This document shows positions 1 through 8,011 of a stretch of DNA of 27,042 nucleotides, piece after piece. Source of the stretch: JBFMGS01 sp040752635 (GTDB lineage: Bacteria > Bacillota > SHA-98 > UBA4971); assembly GCA_040752635.1 (NCBI GenBank), contig JBFMGS010000030.1, forward strand, positions 1-27,042, given 5' to 3'. The position numbers were made by a program, and so were the translations under genes. The notes beneath the pieces were generated by a model that was not told the origin of the DNA, ran no database searches, and was given only the letters and a program-made list of their open reading frames with translations. The number at the start of each line of letters is the position of its first letter. The stretch's first letter is position 1.

Positions 1-852
1 GCTCAAGACGAGATCAGGGCCATCTTTGAGGACAGAGGTATGTCCGTGACTATCGTTGAGAACGTGTATCCCAGGGTGGACATCCTCAATATTGAGCCAG
101 CCCGGCGCGCGATCCAGAAAGTATTCGAGGACCACATCGTGACTGCGTCGGGGATGGAGCGTATACGGGAGATGGTGGCCGGCGGCGTCATGCCCACCCC
201 GGGCGCTGTGATGGCCGCTGCGAAACTGCTTTACGGGGCGATAGGTGATCTTGTAGTGATCGACGTCGGCGGTGCGACCACTGATGTCCATTCGGTCACG
301 GAGGGGTCCGAGGAAGTTGCGAAGATCCTCACGAGCCCTGAGCCTGTCGCAAAGCGCACGGTCGAGGGAGATCTCGGCGTGTACGTGAACGCCGGAAACA
401 TCGTGGACCTCGTGGGCAAAGAGAAACTGCAGGACGAGACGGGGCTCGATCCGGATGAAGCGCTTGCTGCGCTCGAACCGGTGCCGACGACGCGTGAGGG
501 GATGTTGTTCGCACGCGTGCTTGCAGCCGAGGCCACGCGGGTTGCAGTCGCCCGGCATGCGGGGAAAGTGCGCCACCTCTACGGACCGCTCGGCCGGGTC
601 ACCGTCGCGGAGGGGAAGGACCTGACCAGGGTGAGGTGGATTGTGGGGACGGGGGGCGCTGTGACGAGGCTCCCGGGAGGGGATCGGATCCTCGACGCCG
701 CAAAGGGGCGAAAGGGAGATATGCGGCTGTTGCCTCCTGAGGACGCGAGATGCCTTGTAGACAAGAATTACATAATGGCGTCTTGCGGAGTGCTCGGGAG
801 GTCCCGCCCGGAGGCGGCGCGGGCGATAATCTTGCAGAGCCTCGGTCTATAA
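1..852 (+). CDS. MutL/GlmL-family ASKHA protein, 5'-truncated
   Basis: The open frame runs into the window edge, so only about 283 C-terminal residues are visible; family members are usually about 450-460 residues. The ASKHA nucleotide-binding signature VVIDVGGATTDVHSV is at residues 85-99 of the fragment, with D88 as the phosphate-binding aspartate. A second glycine motif, GTGGAVTRLPGG, lies near residue 216. These are hallmarks of MutL, encoded beside glutamate mutase and other B12-dependent carbon-skeleton or amino mutases and thought to act as a chaperone or reactivating factor. The ATG at 40 is internal; the frame is open from base 1. The mutase subunits would be expected upstream, outside the window. 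Family assignment is strong; the partner mutase cannot be told from here. Confidence 0.88.
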   Translation, partial: AQDEIRAIFEDRGMSVTIVENVYPRVDILNIEPARRAIQKVFEDHIVTASGMERIREMVAGGVMPTPGAVMAAAKLLYGAIGDLVVIDVGGATTDVHSVTEGSEEVAKILTSPEPVAKRTVEGDLGVYVNAGNIVDLVGKEKLQDETGLDPDEALAALEPVPTTREGMLFARVLAAEATRVAVARHAGKVRHLYGPLGRVTVAEGKDLTRVRWIVGTGGAVTRLPGGDRILDAAKGRKGDMRLLPPEDARCLVDKNYIMASCGVLGRSRPEAARAIILQSLGL

Positions 853-1194
853 GAATGATTAGATTATCCGCCATGGTGTTTGCCGTTCTGGTGAGGGTTG
901 CCGGTGTTGCATGCCGGGTTCCCACTCGGAGCCGGGGCAAGCCCCCCTTCCGACAGGTCTCGTGCCTGGGGTGAGTGCCGCAAGGGGCACTCGACCCTGC
1001 CTCCCCCCTGGTCGCGTGGGTTTGGCGACGGGGTCCGGGTACGCCCCTGGCGGGCGCCTCGGTGTAATTTGGCCCGCAGGCAAATGGCCAAATTGGAAGC
1101 GCCCCGTCATGCAATCACCGGCAACCCCAGACGGGGTTGATATAAGCTGGCACGGATCTTGAGGATCAACCTAAGGATAGGGGTGAGGCTTCAA
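853..1194 (+). promoter_or_regulatory. Gene-free interval with several hairpins; candidate structured leader
   Basis: No credible gene lies in these 342 bases. Four compact inverted repeats are visible on the + strand. TCGGA/TCCGA (926-930/949-953) encloses GGGGC-AA-GCCCC (934-945). GGGTGAGTGCC (969-979) pairs with GGCACTC-G-ACCC (986-997) with one bulged G. AATTTGGCC (1066-1074) pairs with GGCCAAATT (1086-1094), nine perfect pairs around 11 nt. CAACCCC (1122-1128) pairs with GGGGTTG (1133-1139) around AGAC. None is followed by a T-tract, so this is not a simple terminator. The cluster could be a 5' leader RNA of the GTPase gene, or the nine-base repeat could be a protein-binding site. I match it to no known riboswitch. 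Confidence 0.4.
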
Positions 1195-2523
1195 GTGGCT
1201 AAGACGAAAGTAGTGATCATGGGCGCTGCGGGGCGGGATTTCCACAACTTCAACACCTTCTTCCGTGACAACGACGAGTACGAGGTGGTGGCGTTCACCG
1301 CAACGCAGATTCCCAACATCGAGGGGAGGTGTTATCCACCGGATCTTGCGGGCAGGAACTATCCCAACGGCATTCCCATCCTGCCCGAGGAAGAGTTGCC
1401 TTCTCTCATCGAGCGGGACGGCGTGGATCAGGTGGTGTTTGCGTACAGCGACGTCTCACACCTTGACGTCATGCACAAAGCATCCATCGCTCTCTCAAAA
1501 GGCCCCGACTTTCGTCTCATGGGCCCTGGCACCACGATGCTGGAATCGAGAGTGCCCGTGATCTCGGTAACGGCCGTCAGGACCGGCGTCGGCAAGAGCC
1601 AGACGACGCGGAGAGTAACGGATATCATGAAGAAGCACGGAAAGAAAGCTGTGATCGTGCGCCATCCCATGCCGTACGGCGATCTCATAAAACAGCGAGT
1701 GCAGAGGTTTGCGATCTTTGAGGATCTCGACAGATATGATACCACTATTGAGGAGCGGGAAGAGTACGAGCCGCACATTGCCAGGGGCTTCGTGGTGTAC
1801 GCCGGGGTCGATTACGGCGCCATCCTCGACGAGGCCGAGAAAGAGGCGGAAGTGATTCTCTGGGACGGCGGAAACAACGATCTGTCTTTCTACCGGCCGG
1901 ACCTCCAGATAACGCTTGCAGACCCTCATAGACCCGGACACGAGACTTCGTTCCATCCGGGGGAGGCGAACCTCCGGATGGCGGACGTCGTGATCCTGAA
2001 CAAAGTAGATACTGCTAGACCCGAGGATGTGGAACGTGTAGAAAGCACCGTGAAGAGAGTCAATCCGAGGGCGACCATTATTCGCGCCGCGTCCCCCCTC
2101 ACGCTCGAACAGGGTGATATGGTCAGGGGTAAGAGAGCGCTCGTCGTCGAGGATGGCCCGACGCTGACGCATGGCGGGATGACTTACGGTGCAGGCGTAA
2201 TCGCTGCAAGGCGGCACGGCGCGGCAGAGCTCGTGGATCCGGAGCCTTACGCAGTGGGCTCCATCAAGGACACCCTGAAGAAGTACCCCAGCCTGGAGCC
2301 GCTTCTTCCCGCCATGGGGTACGGTCGGGAGCAAATGAGAGAGCTAGAAGAGACGATAAACAGGACTCCGGCGGACGTGGTTATCATCGGGACGCCCATT
2401 GACCTCCGCCGCGTCATCAACATCACGAAACCGGCGCTACGCGTCCGCTACGAGCTGGAGGAGATAGGCCGCCCGAACCTCGAGGATGTCATTGTCGAAC
2501 GCTTCAAGGGAGTCTTGTTCTGA
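1195..2523 (+). CDS. COG2403-type GTPase / cyclic 2,3-diphosphoglycerate synthetase-like protein
   Basis: A 442-residue protein starting at GTG 1195, chosen because AGGGGTGAGG (1179-1188) sits six bases upstream; a TTG 36 bases earlier has no such site. The N-terminal third is Rossmann-like (VVIMGAAGRDFHNFN near residue 5). A P-loop GVGKSQTT is at 131-138 (K134), with a HPMPYGDL motif about 20 residues later, a DGGNND segment, and a guanine-specificity-like NKVD at 269-272. This is the family annotated as predicted GTPase COG2403 or as cyclic 2,3-diphosphoglycerate synthetase, after the archaeal ATP-dependent enzyme. Whether bacterial members make the cyclic phosphoglycerate is not something the sequence can show. 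It follows the MutL gene on the same strand, separated by a structured interval. Confidence 0.85.
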   Translation: MAKTKVVIMGAAGRDFHNFNTFFRDNDEYEVVAFTATQIPNIEGRCYPPDLAGRNYPNGIPILPEEELPSLIERDGVDQVVFAYSDVSHLDVMHKASIALSKGPDFRLMGPGTTMLESRVPVISVTAVRTGVGKSQTTRRVTDIMKKHGKKAVIVRHPMPYGDLIKQRVQRFAIFEDLDRYDTTIEEREEYEPHIARGFVVYAGVDYGAILDEAEKEAEVILWDGGNNDLSFYRPDLQITLADPHRPGHETSFHPGEANLRMADVVILNKVDTARPEDVERVESTVKRVNPRATIIRAASPLTLEQGDMVRGKRALVVEDGPTLTHGGMTYGAGVIAARRHGAAELVDPEPYAVGSIKDTLKKYPSLEPLLPAMGYGREQMRELEETINRTPADVVIIGTPIDLRRVINITKPALRVRYELEEIGRPNLEDVIVERFKGVLF

Positions 2524-2707
2524 CCGAAACCTGGCCGCCGCAAGCCCCGCCCTTTTATGGCTAGGGATCAGGTGGGGAATATGTTCTTTTTCTGGGAAGG
2601 AATATCCTTCCCTACGTCGAATCCCTCTTTGGCCCCTTGAAAAGTGAAGATTGCCGGTTGCAGCGGCAAATCCTCCGCGGAGCAATCGGCGGGGAGGGCT
2701 GTATTAG

Positions 2708-2932
2708 ATGGCGGAGGTTGAACTCCCGGAGGGTGTGTCCGTTGCGAGCTTGAGAAGTTGTCGCCAGGTTAGAGGTTGTCCTGCGAGCCTCTACCTCAAT
2801 TGTCCTGTGTACGCCCGTCACGGGAACTGTTGGGATTCAGAGGAAGGCTGCATGGACTGCTGGAAGGAGTGCGAGACCTGTAAGGACTACGCAAAAGCCC
2901 TTTCACTCGGACTTGTAAGGAATCGCAAATAA
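2708..2932 (+). CDS. Small eight-cysteine, probably metal-binding protein
   Basis: A 74-residue protein with GGGAGG about nine bases before ATG 2708. Cysteines are at 18, 24, 32, 41, 48, 51, 55 and 58, with H38 between them. The last four form C-x2-C-x3-C-x2-C, suggesting a zinc or iron-sulfur site. Two Cys-Trp pairs (NCW at 40-42 and DCW at 50-52) and a CPVY motif (32-35) recall the small 'two-CW' proteins of anaerobes, but this match is by eye only. The last 15 residues are basic and cysteine-free. There is no signal peptide or membrane segment, so it should be cytoplasmic. It is followed by a terminator-like stem, so it is probably expressed alone or with the GTPase 184 bases upstream. Function unknown. 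Confidence 0.72.
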   Translation: MAEVELPEGVSVASLRSCRQVRGCPASLYLNCPVYARHGNCWDSEEGCMDCWKECETCKDYAKALSLGLVRNRK

Positions 2933-2953
2933 CCACATATGGAGCCTTCTGAG

Positions 2954-3012
2954 GCCTTCTCGTTCTAGAACGATGTCTAGCGGTAATGAATCTATCGAGA
3001 AGGCAGGTTTTT
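2954..3012 (+). terminator. Candidate intrinsic terminator after the Cys-rich gene
   Basis: GCCTTCTCG (2954-2962) pairs perfectly with CGAGAAGGC (2996-3004), followed after AGG by five T (3008-3012). The 33-nt loop begins within a second perfect palindrome, CGTTCTAGAACG (2961-2972), which shares two bases with the stem. The loop is longer than usual for an intrinsic terminator, so confidence is moderate. Confidence 0.5.
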
Positions 3013-3051
3013 GAAGACATCGACGGTAGGCAAGATCGCCCATAAGTGGTA

Positions 3052-3080
3052 TTGTCCTCCATGGAATATCATGGTATGAT
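3052..3080 (+). promoter_or_regulatory. Sigma-A-type promoter for the exported beta-rich protein
   Basis: TTGTCC (3052-3057) and TATGAT (3075-3080) are separated by exactly 17 bases, giving a predicted start near 3087, about 50 bases before the gene. It lies downstream of the preceding terminator-like stem, which fits an independent transcription unit. Confidence 0.6.
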
Positions 3081-3136
3081 GGGTATGTCTGTTGACGTTG
3101 TCGAACAGGTATACCCGTTCCTGGAGGAGCAGACCT

Positions 3137-4414
3137 ATGCTGAGAAGACAAGCGATCTATGCGCGGTTCGTGGGTGTCTTCTTGTGTACCGTTACAGTAT
3201 CCGCGCTGTTGTCCACAGGGCGCGCGTTCGCAGCAGGTGCAGACGTTCCGAGTTGTGACGCGCCTGCCTCAGCTCAACTTAGCGGCAAAGTCACTCTGCG
3301 CTTCTCGAGCACGTGCGAGGCCCCGGCTGTAGCAGAAATCGGACTGGCTACATCATTCGACGGTAGGCTCCATATTCCTATCGGGCCGGGGATGTCCTGC
3401 GACATGACAGCAGCTGTCAAGGCATATCCTTTTTCGGGCGTCGCCTACGGTAACGGTGCTGCAAAAGTGAGTGCGAGATCCGGGAGCGGGCTCGCGTTCG
3501 ATTTCGCCCTGCGAAAGGGGCGCTTATCCGAAGCTGAGGATCCCGGCAGCGAGAGTGCTGAGTGTGAGCTATCGTCGCTTGCAACATCGTTGTCGTGGGA
3601 GAAGCACGGCGGCACCCTGTTCTGCAGAGGTTCATATGTGGCGAGCGGGTGGACCTATCCTTATCGGCCCACGCGCGACCACGAAGAGCATGAATTGTCT
3701 GGCCAGATCAAGGTAAACGTGACTTCACGTTTTTCCCTCCGCGCGGACGTTAGTCTCATTGATAACGAGTACAGGCTTGCACGATACAATACTTCCAATA
3801 CGCGGCTGTCGTCCATGGAGGGGTCGTACAGGCGGGGTAGGAAGATGTCCGTAGAGGCGAGAGTCGAGAGAAAGGACGTGCGGTACCCGGAATCGCCGTC
3901 AAAGACGTACGGGCAGGTCAAGTGGGGAGGTGCGGCGTCTTACAGCCTCACGCCCGGGCTTTCCTTTGATTGCTTCATTTCACAGGCACACAAAAGCTTT
4001 CCCTTTGCTTCTGCGAAGGATCTTTGTGATCGGGAGATCGTGCTGGGCGCCGGGATGAAGAACCGCGAGGCTGGTACTCTTATGCTTCAAGGGACCATCT
4101 TCGAGCGAAAAGTGCCGGCCTCGGCCGAAAAGGGATATCAGATCAGCGCTGTAGAGGCCCAGTATGCGTTCTCTCCTGCGGATGACCTCACGGTTTCGGT
4201 CGCATGCACCCTGTCGGGGAAGCACTACTTCGACCCTGCAGCTTACGCCGGTAACTACCATGAGGTACAGGTATCATGCAAGCTGTCGCACCAGCTCGCT
4301 CGTGATCTCGCGATAGTAGGCGAAGCCGAAATCAAGCGCCGCGAGTACCTCTTGAAAGAGTCGAACAACACCCACAGGGTCAAGTCGTCAGTTATGCTGG
4401 TCTACCGGATATGA
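3137..4414 (+). CDS. Exported beta-strand-rich protein, possible outer-membrane barrel
   Basis: A 425-residue protein starting at ATG 3137, with GAGGAG about seven bases upstream. An in-frame earlier start at 3092 falls close to the predicted transcription start and lacks a ribosome-binding site. Residues 1-32 form a signal peptide: basic LRRQ, a hydrophobic stretch at 11-27 and an AFA cleavage box at 30-32. The rest has no further membrane helix. Much of residues 180-425 alternates hydrophobic and polar residues in 9-12-residue strands separated by turns, and the chain ends in VMLVYRI, resembling a beta-signal. This looks like an outer-membrane or surface beta-barrel. Oddly for that class, the mature part contains about nine cysteines. 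I recognise no named family. It is convergent with the LysM gene. Confidence 0.7.
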   Translation: MLRRQAIYARFVGVFLCTVTVSALLSTGRAFAAGADVPSCDAPASAQLSGKVTLRFSSTCEAPAVAEIGLATSFDGRLHIPIGPGMSCDMTAAVKAYPFSGVAYGNGAAKVSARSGSGLAFDFALRKGRLSEAEDPGSESAECELSSLATSLSWEKHGGTLFCRGSYVASGWTYPYRPTRDHEEHELSGQIKVNVTSRFSLRADVSLIDNEYRLARYNTSNTRLSSMEGSYRRGRKMSVEARVERKDVRYPESPSKTYGQVKWGGAASYSLTPGLSFDCFISQAHKSFPFASAKDLCDREIVLGAGMKNREAGTLMLQGTIFERKVPASAEKGYQISAVEAQYAFSPADDLTVSVACTLSGKHYFDPAAYAGNYHEVQVSCKLSHQLARDLAIVGEAEIKRREYLLKESNNTHRVKSSVMLVYRI

Positions 4415-4422
4415 CGTCGGAA

Positions 4423-4464
4423 GCGCGAGGCCGCTGGCTCCTTGCGGAACCGGCGGCCTCGCGC
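4423..4464. terminator. Shared hairpin between convergent genes
   Basis: GCGCGAGGCCGC (4423-4434) and GCGGCCTCGCGC (4453-4464) are perfect 12-base inverted repeats around an 18-nt loop, between the stop codons of the two convergent genes (4414 and 4480). Neither side has a T-tract, so it may act as a transcript-end stabiliser or a factor-assisted terminator. Confidence 0.55.
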
Positions 4465-4479
4465 ATGCGAACTTGCAGC

Positions 4480-5694
4480 TCAATGAATCTGCGGCGCCAG
4501 CGGTGGCGAAGGGGGCGTCGCTGTGATCGTGTAGGGAATGGCTAGCCTGACGCCCGCCTCCAAAGCTTGTTCATCCGACAACCGGTTTGCGTCTGCGATT
4601 TCCCGTATAGGCACCCCATAGCGCCTTGCGATCCGAAGGAGGTTGTCACCAGGGCTAACCGTGTGTACGACCTCGTGATCGGCCTTTCTATCTATGGAAA
4701 TCACGTCCTCAATGTCAAGTTGCACCGAAGGGGATATAGCGCCAAAGTCGCCGACGATGAATGCATGCATGTAAGGAGGCACGAGCCTGCCGGTAGCCGG
4801 GTTCACCTGGAGGAGATAGTCGCGTACAACCTGCGGAATGCTATCCCTCTGGCAGAACAGGATCGGCGGGTGTTTCCCCATATGTGCAAGGAGGGCCCCA
4901 GATATCGCATCCTGCCATCTTGTGGGGTTGACGAACGTGAAGGCATGACCCTGCTTTTCGGTCTTGCCGAAGCCGAACTTCCCGTCTGCAGACCTATACT
5001 TGGCGAATCGTACGGCGAGTTCGAACGGGTCATCGGCTGAGATCCTGCTTACAGTTCCGTGTGCAAGCTCGCGTACGGTCGCCTCCACATCATCTGAGAT
5101 CGCATTCCGGCTTCCGATGATGAACACACTTGCCTCTTTGCCAGTGGCCCGGATTGCTCCACTCGTCTCCTGTGGGAGCGCATCCTTCAGGGTAAACAGC
5201 ACCGGAACGCCCCTGTGTACTGCCATGGCACCTGCACACAACCCGGAGAGAGGATCTTCGCCCGATACCAGCATCACCTCTCCCGGGTACCCGAGGAACC
5301 TCGCTATCTCGGCGGCGGTGTGGTAGGCGTTTATCCCCACGAGCCTCGCGACGGACAGGCCGAGGGAGGCAACCTGCTGCTCAACTCCTTCTCCGAGCGC
5401 ACCGACGAGAATCACCTGTGCGAGCCCTTCGACGCCGAGGGGTGCCAGCCTTGCAAGCTCGTCGCGGACGATGGGGTCCAGTCCGCCCGGTGGCGTTAGC
5501 AGCACCGGCCCATCTATGGGATGATGGACGAGCGCCAGCGAGGCAAGAGCGTCCAGGGGACTCTGCTCGCTGGCGATGATTATGGTACTCGCTCGACGCC
5601 CGAAGAGAAGCTGGGACACAGCTACGTTCGTTTGGTACGAGGTGCTACCGAAAACCCTGGTGGTGTTGGGTGAATCTGTCGTAAGAAGAGGCAT
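4480..5694 (-). CDS. Cell-wall-binding-repeat-2 protein with C-terminal LysM, no visible signal peptide
   Basis: A 404-residue protein on the minus strand. The ATG at 5694 is preceded by GGGAGG eight bases upstream; an ATG 34 codons earlier has no such site. The body resembles CW_binding_2 (PF04122) repeats: alternating Rossmann-like units with TIIIASEQSPLDALASLAL, GPVLLTPPGGL, VMLVSGEDPLSGLCAGAMA and VFIIGSRNAIS. Residues about 342-388 form a LysM domain (HTVSPGDNLLRIARRYGV), followed by a Pro-rich tail. Related proteins are usually exported and bind envelope glycans, but neither start gives a recognisable signal peptide. It may be cytoplasmic, exported by another route, or act in spores. 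It is probably monocistronic, with a stem-loop on each side. Confidence 0.8.
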   Translation of the reverse strand: MPLLTTDSPNTTRVFGSTSYQTNVAVSQLLFGRRASTIIIASEQSPLDALASLALVHHPIDGPVLLTPPGGLDPIVRDELARLAPLGVEGLAQVILVGALGEGVEQQVASLGLSVARLVGINAYHTAAEIARFLGYPGEVMLVSGEDPLSGLCAGAMAVHRGVPVLFTLKDALPQETSGAIRATGKEASVFIIGSRNAISDDVEATVRELAHGTVSRISADDPFELAVRFAKYRSADGKFGFGKTEKQGHAFTFVNPTRWQDAISGALLAHMGKHPPILFCQRDSIPQVVRDYLLQVNPATGRLVPPYMHAFIVGDFGAISPSVQLDIEDVISIDRKADHEVVHTVSPGDNLLRIARRYGVPIREIADANRLSDEQALEAGVRLAIPYTITATPPSPPLAPQIH

Positions 5695-5851
5695 GCCTGT
5701 TACCTCCCAGAGCAAGATACATGTAAAGTCTATCACACGAGGCCCATCCCCGCTTCCCGGCATATCAGCCTTGCTTGGGATCGCCGGTGCTGGCATGAGG
5801 AGGGTAGATCTGGCTTACTTCTCGTATTCCCCATGCCGCGACCTATTATGC

Positions 5852-5886
5852 AACAAGGGGCCCGCGCGGAGCGCGAACCCCTTGTT
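5852..5886 (-). terminator. Hairpin downstream of the EF-G2 gene
   Basis: AACAAGGGG (5852-5860) pairs with CCCCTTGTT (5878-5886), with an inner CGCGC/GCGCG (5863-5867/5871-5875) extending the stem. It lies 29 bases past the stop codon of the minus-strand EF-G2 gene and ahead of the LysM gene. No T-tract follows on the minus strand, so the terminator call rests on position and stem strength. Confidence 0.55.
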
Positions 5887-5914
5887 CCTTGCAACAGTCT
5901 CTCGATGTAGCCTT

Positions 5915-8011
5915 CTATCCCTGTTGTTCCCTTTCCTTTTTCGCCTTCTCGATTATCTGCTGGCTGATTTGGGCAGGTACCTCTTCGTAATGGGAAAACT
6001 CCATTGAGTACGATCCGCGCCCGCCGGTTATGGAGCGAAGATCGATGGCGTACTTGAACATCTCGGCCATAGGCACCTGAGCCTTGATAATCTGGTACCT
6101 GCCGTGAGGCTCCATGCCCATAATCCTGCCGCGCCTCTTATTCAGGTCTCCCATGACATCTCCCATTTGGTTCTCCGGCACCACGACCTGCACGTTCATT
6201 ATCGGCTCGAGCAACACCGGGCGCGCCTCCAGGGCCCCTTTCTTCAGAGCCATCGATGCGGCGATCTTGAACGCCATTTCCGAAGAGTCCACAGGATGGT
6301 AGGAGCCGTCGTACAGAGTGACCCTGAGATCCACCATGGGATACCCTGCAAGCACGCCTTCCTGAAGGGCTTCTCTCACGCCTTTCTCTACCGCGGGGAT
6401 GTACTGGCGCGGCACGGCTCCACCGAATATCTTGTCAACGAACTCAAAGTCGCCCCCGGGAGGAAGAGGCTCGAGTTCAAGGAAGACGTGACCATACTGG
6501 CCGCGGCCTCCGGTTTGCTTCTTGTGCTTACCCTCAACCTTCGTGGTCCCGCGGATGGTCTCGCGATAGGGGACCTTTGGAGTATCGAGAACCACCTCGG
6601 CCCCGAACTTCCTCTTCAGCTTATCGGCTATTACCTCGATGTGGACCTCTCCCATGCCTTCGACTATGGTCTCGGAGGTTTCAGCGTCCCGCCTTACGGT
6701 GACGGTCGGGTCTTCCTCAACCAGCCTCGCAAGACCGCCGCTTATCTTCTCCTCGTCCCCTTTGGCCTTGGGCTTCATGGCCATGGCGAGGGTGGGCCTG
6801 GGGAACTCTATGCCCGGCAGGACAATGGGGTTAGCCTTGTCTGCAAACGTGTCGCCCGTCGCCGTCACCGAGAGCTTTGCGACAGCGGCGATATCGCCGG
6901 CCCCTACCTCACCGGCCGCCTCTTGCTGCTTTCCTCTCAGGAAAAAGACCTGCCCAATTCGCTCCTGGTAGTCGCGGGTGACGTTATAGACCTGGGAGTC
7001 AGACCGCAGCGCGCCAGAGTAAACGCGGAAGAGGCTGATCTTTCCCACGAACGGGTCCGCCGTGGTCTTGAATACAAGGGCGGAAAGCGGAGCGGTCTCC
7101 TCCGGAGCCCTTGTGGCTTTCTCTCCCGAGCCGGGCACCGTACCTTCCACCGCGCCTGCGTCCACAGGTGAGGGCAAGAGCGATACAATGGCGTCCATGA
7201 GCGGTTGCACACCGATATTCTTGAGCGCTGATACACACAGGATGGGGTAAGCTTTGCCCTTTACAACGCCGGCGCGCAAACCTCTTCTTATCTCGTCCTC
7301 TGTCAGCTCCTCGCCTTCGAGGTATTTTTCGATGAGCTCGTCGTCATTCTCGGCGGCGAGTTCCACGAGCATGTCGTGGTACTCCTGTGCCCGGCCCAGA
7401 AGATCCTGCGGGATGTCCTGCTCTTCGGGCTTCGTGCCCGCCCCCTCGTTGCAGATGATCGCCTTCATCTTGATGAGGTCCACGACACCCCGGAAGCTGT
7501 CCTGGGACCCGATGGGGATTTGCGCCGGGACGCAAGCGTTCCCGAAGGTGCCGCGCACCGCATCGACCGCCTTGAAGAAATCTGCATTCTCGCGGTCAAG
7601 CTTGGTAATGACGACTGCTCTCGGGAGATCTCTTTCATCTGCGAACCTCCAGACGTTCTCGGTGCCTACTTCGACGCCTGAGACTGCACATACCGCAACT
7701 AAGGCGGAGTCTGCGACGCGTAGGCCACTCTTGACTTCTCCGACAAAGTCAGCGTACCCCGGAGTATCGATCAGGTTGATTTTCGCGCCTGCCCACTCGC
7801 ACGGGCCGATGGAAGTAGATATGGTGATCCTCCGTTTAACTTCGTCGGGGTCATAATCCAGTGTGCTGGTTCCCTCGTCAACCTTGCCGAGCCTGTCAAT
7901 CGCTCGGGCATCATACAAAATCGCCTCGGCAAGGCTGGTTTTCCCGGCCCCACCGTGGGCGATGAGGGCCACGTTCCGGAGATCTTCCGTACGATGTTTC
8001 TTCAAAAACAT
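5915..8011 (-). CDS. fusA2: EF-G2-type translation elongation factor G paralogue
   Basis: A 698-residue protein with the full EF-G domain layout: GTPase domain about 1-290, domain II, and domains III-V to the end, including a domain IV motif GGRGQYGHV and YHPVDSSEMAF. It differs from canonical EF-G in the nucleotide pocket. G1 is AHGGAGKTS (18-26) instead of AHIDAGKTT. Switch II is DTPGY (82-86), with tyrosine at the position of the catalytic histidine, and G4 is TKLD (136-139). These features match the EF-G2 paralogue group (for example the second EF-G of Thermus) rather than the housekeeping copy, which is usually next to rpsG/tuf. The gene stands alone with its own promoter. Ribosome binding is likely; its translocation role is uncertain. 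The start is ambiguous: TTG 8005 is better spaced from the ribosome-binding site than ATG 8011. Confidence 0.92.
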   Translation of the reverse strand: MFLKKHRTEDLRNVALIAHGGAGKTSLAEAILYDARAIDRLGKVDEGTSTLDYDPDEVKRRITISTSIGPCEWAGAKINLIDTPGYADFVGEVKSGLRVADSALVAVCAVSGVEVGTENVWRFADERDLPRAVVITKLDRENADFFKAVDAVRGTFGNACVPAQIPIGSQDSFRGVVDLIKMKAIICNEGAGTKPEEQDIPQDLLGRAQEYHDMLVELAAENDDELIEKYLEGEELTEDEIRRGLRAGVVKGKAYPILCVSALKNIGVQPLMDAIVSLLPSPVDAGAVEGTVPGSGEKATRAPEETAPLSALVFKTTADPFVGKISLFRVYSGALRSDSQVYNVTRDYQERIGQVFFLRGKQQEAAGEVGAGDIAAVAKLSVTATGDTFADKANPIVLPGIEFPRPTLAMAMKPKAKGDEEKISGGLARLVEEDPTVTVRRDAETSETIVEGMGEVHIEVIADKLKRKFGAEVVLDTPKVPYRETIRGTTKVEGKHKKQTGGRGQYGHVFLELEPLPPGGDFEFVDKIFGGAVPRQYIPAVEKGVREALQEGVLAGYPMVDLRVTLYDGSYHPVDSSEMAFKIAASMALKKGALEARPVLLEPIMNVQVVVPENQMGDVMGDLNKRRGRIMGMEPHGRYQIIKAQVPMAEMFKYAIDLRSITGGRGSYSMEFSHYEEVPAQISQQIIEKAKKEREQQG

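Noticed and set aside
853..1194. Cobalamin riboswitch or T-box
   Set aside because: No B12-box or T-box consensus could be matched by eye, although the region is clearly structured.
2594..2612. GGGAAGG/CCTTCCC palindrome as terminator of the GTPase gene
   Set aside because: The T-run lies on the 5' side of the stem on the + strand and none follows it, so it does not have intrinsic-terminator form.
3092..3115. TTGACG and TATACC as a promoter before the beta-rich protein gene
   Set aside because: The gap is only 12 bases; the TTGTCC/TATGAT pair 17 bases apart just upstream is far better.
6104..7171. Long open frame (355 codons) on the + strand within the EF-G2 gene
   Set aside because: It lies antisense to a well-conserved protein, has no recognisable motif or ribosome-binding site, and is explained by GC-rich codon use.
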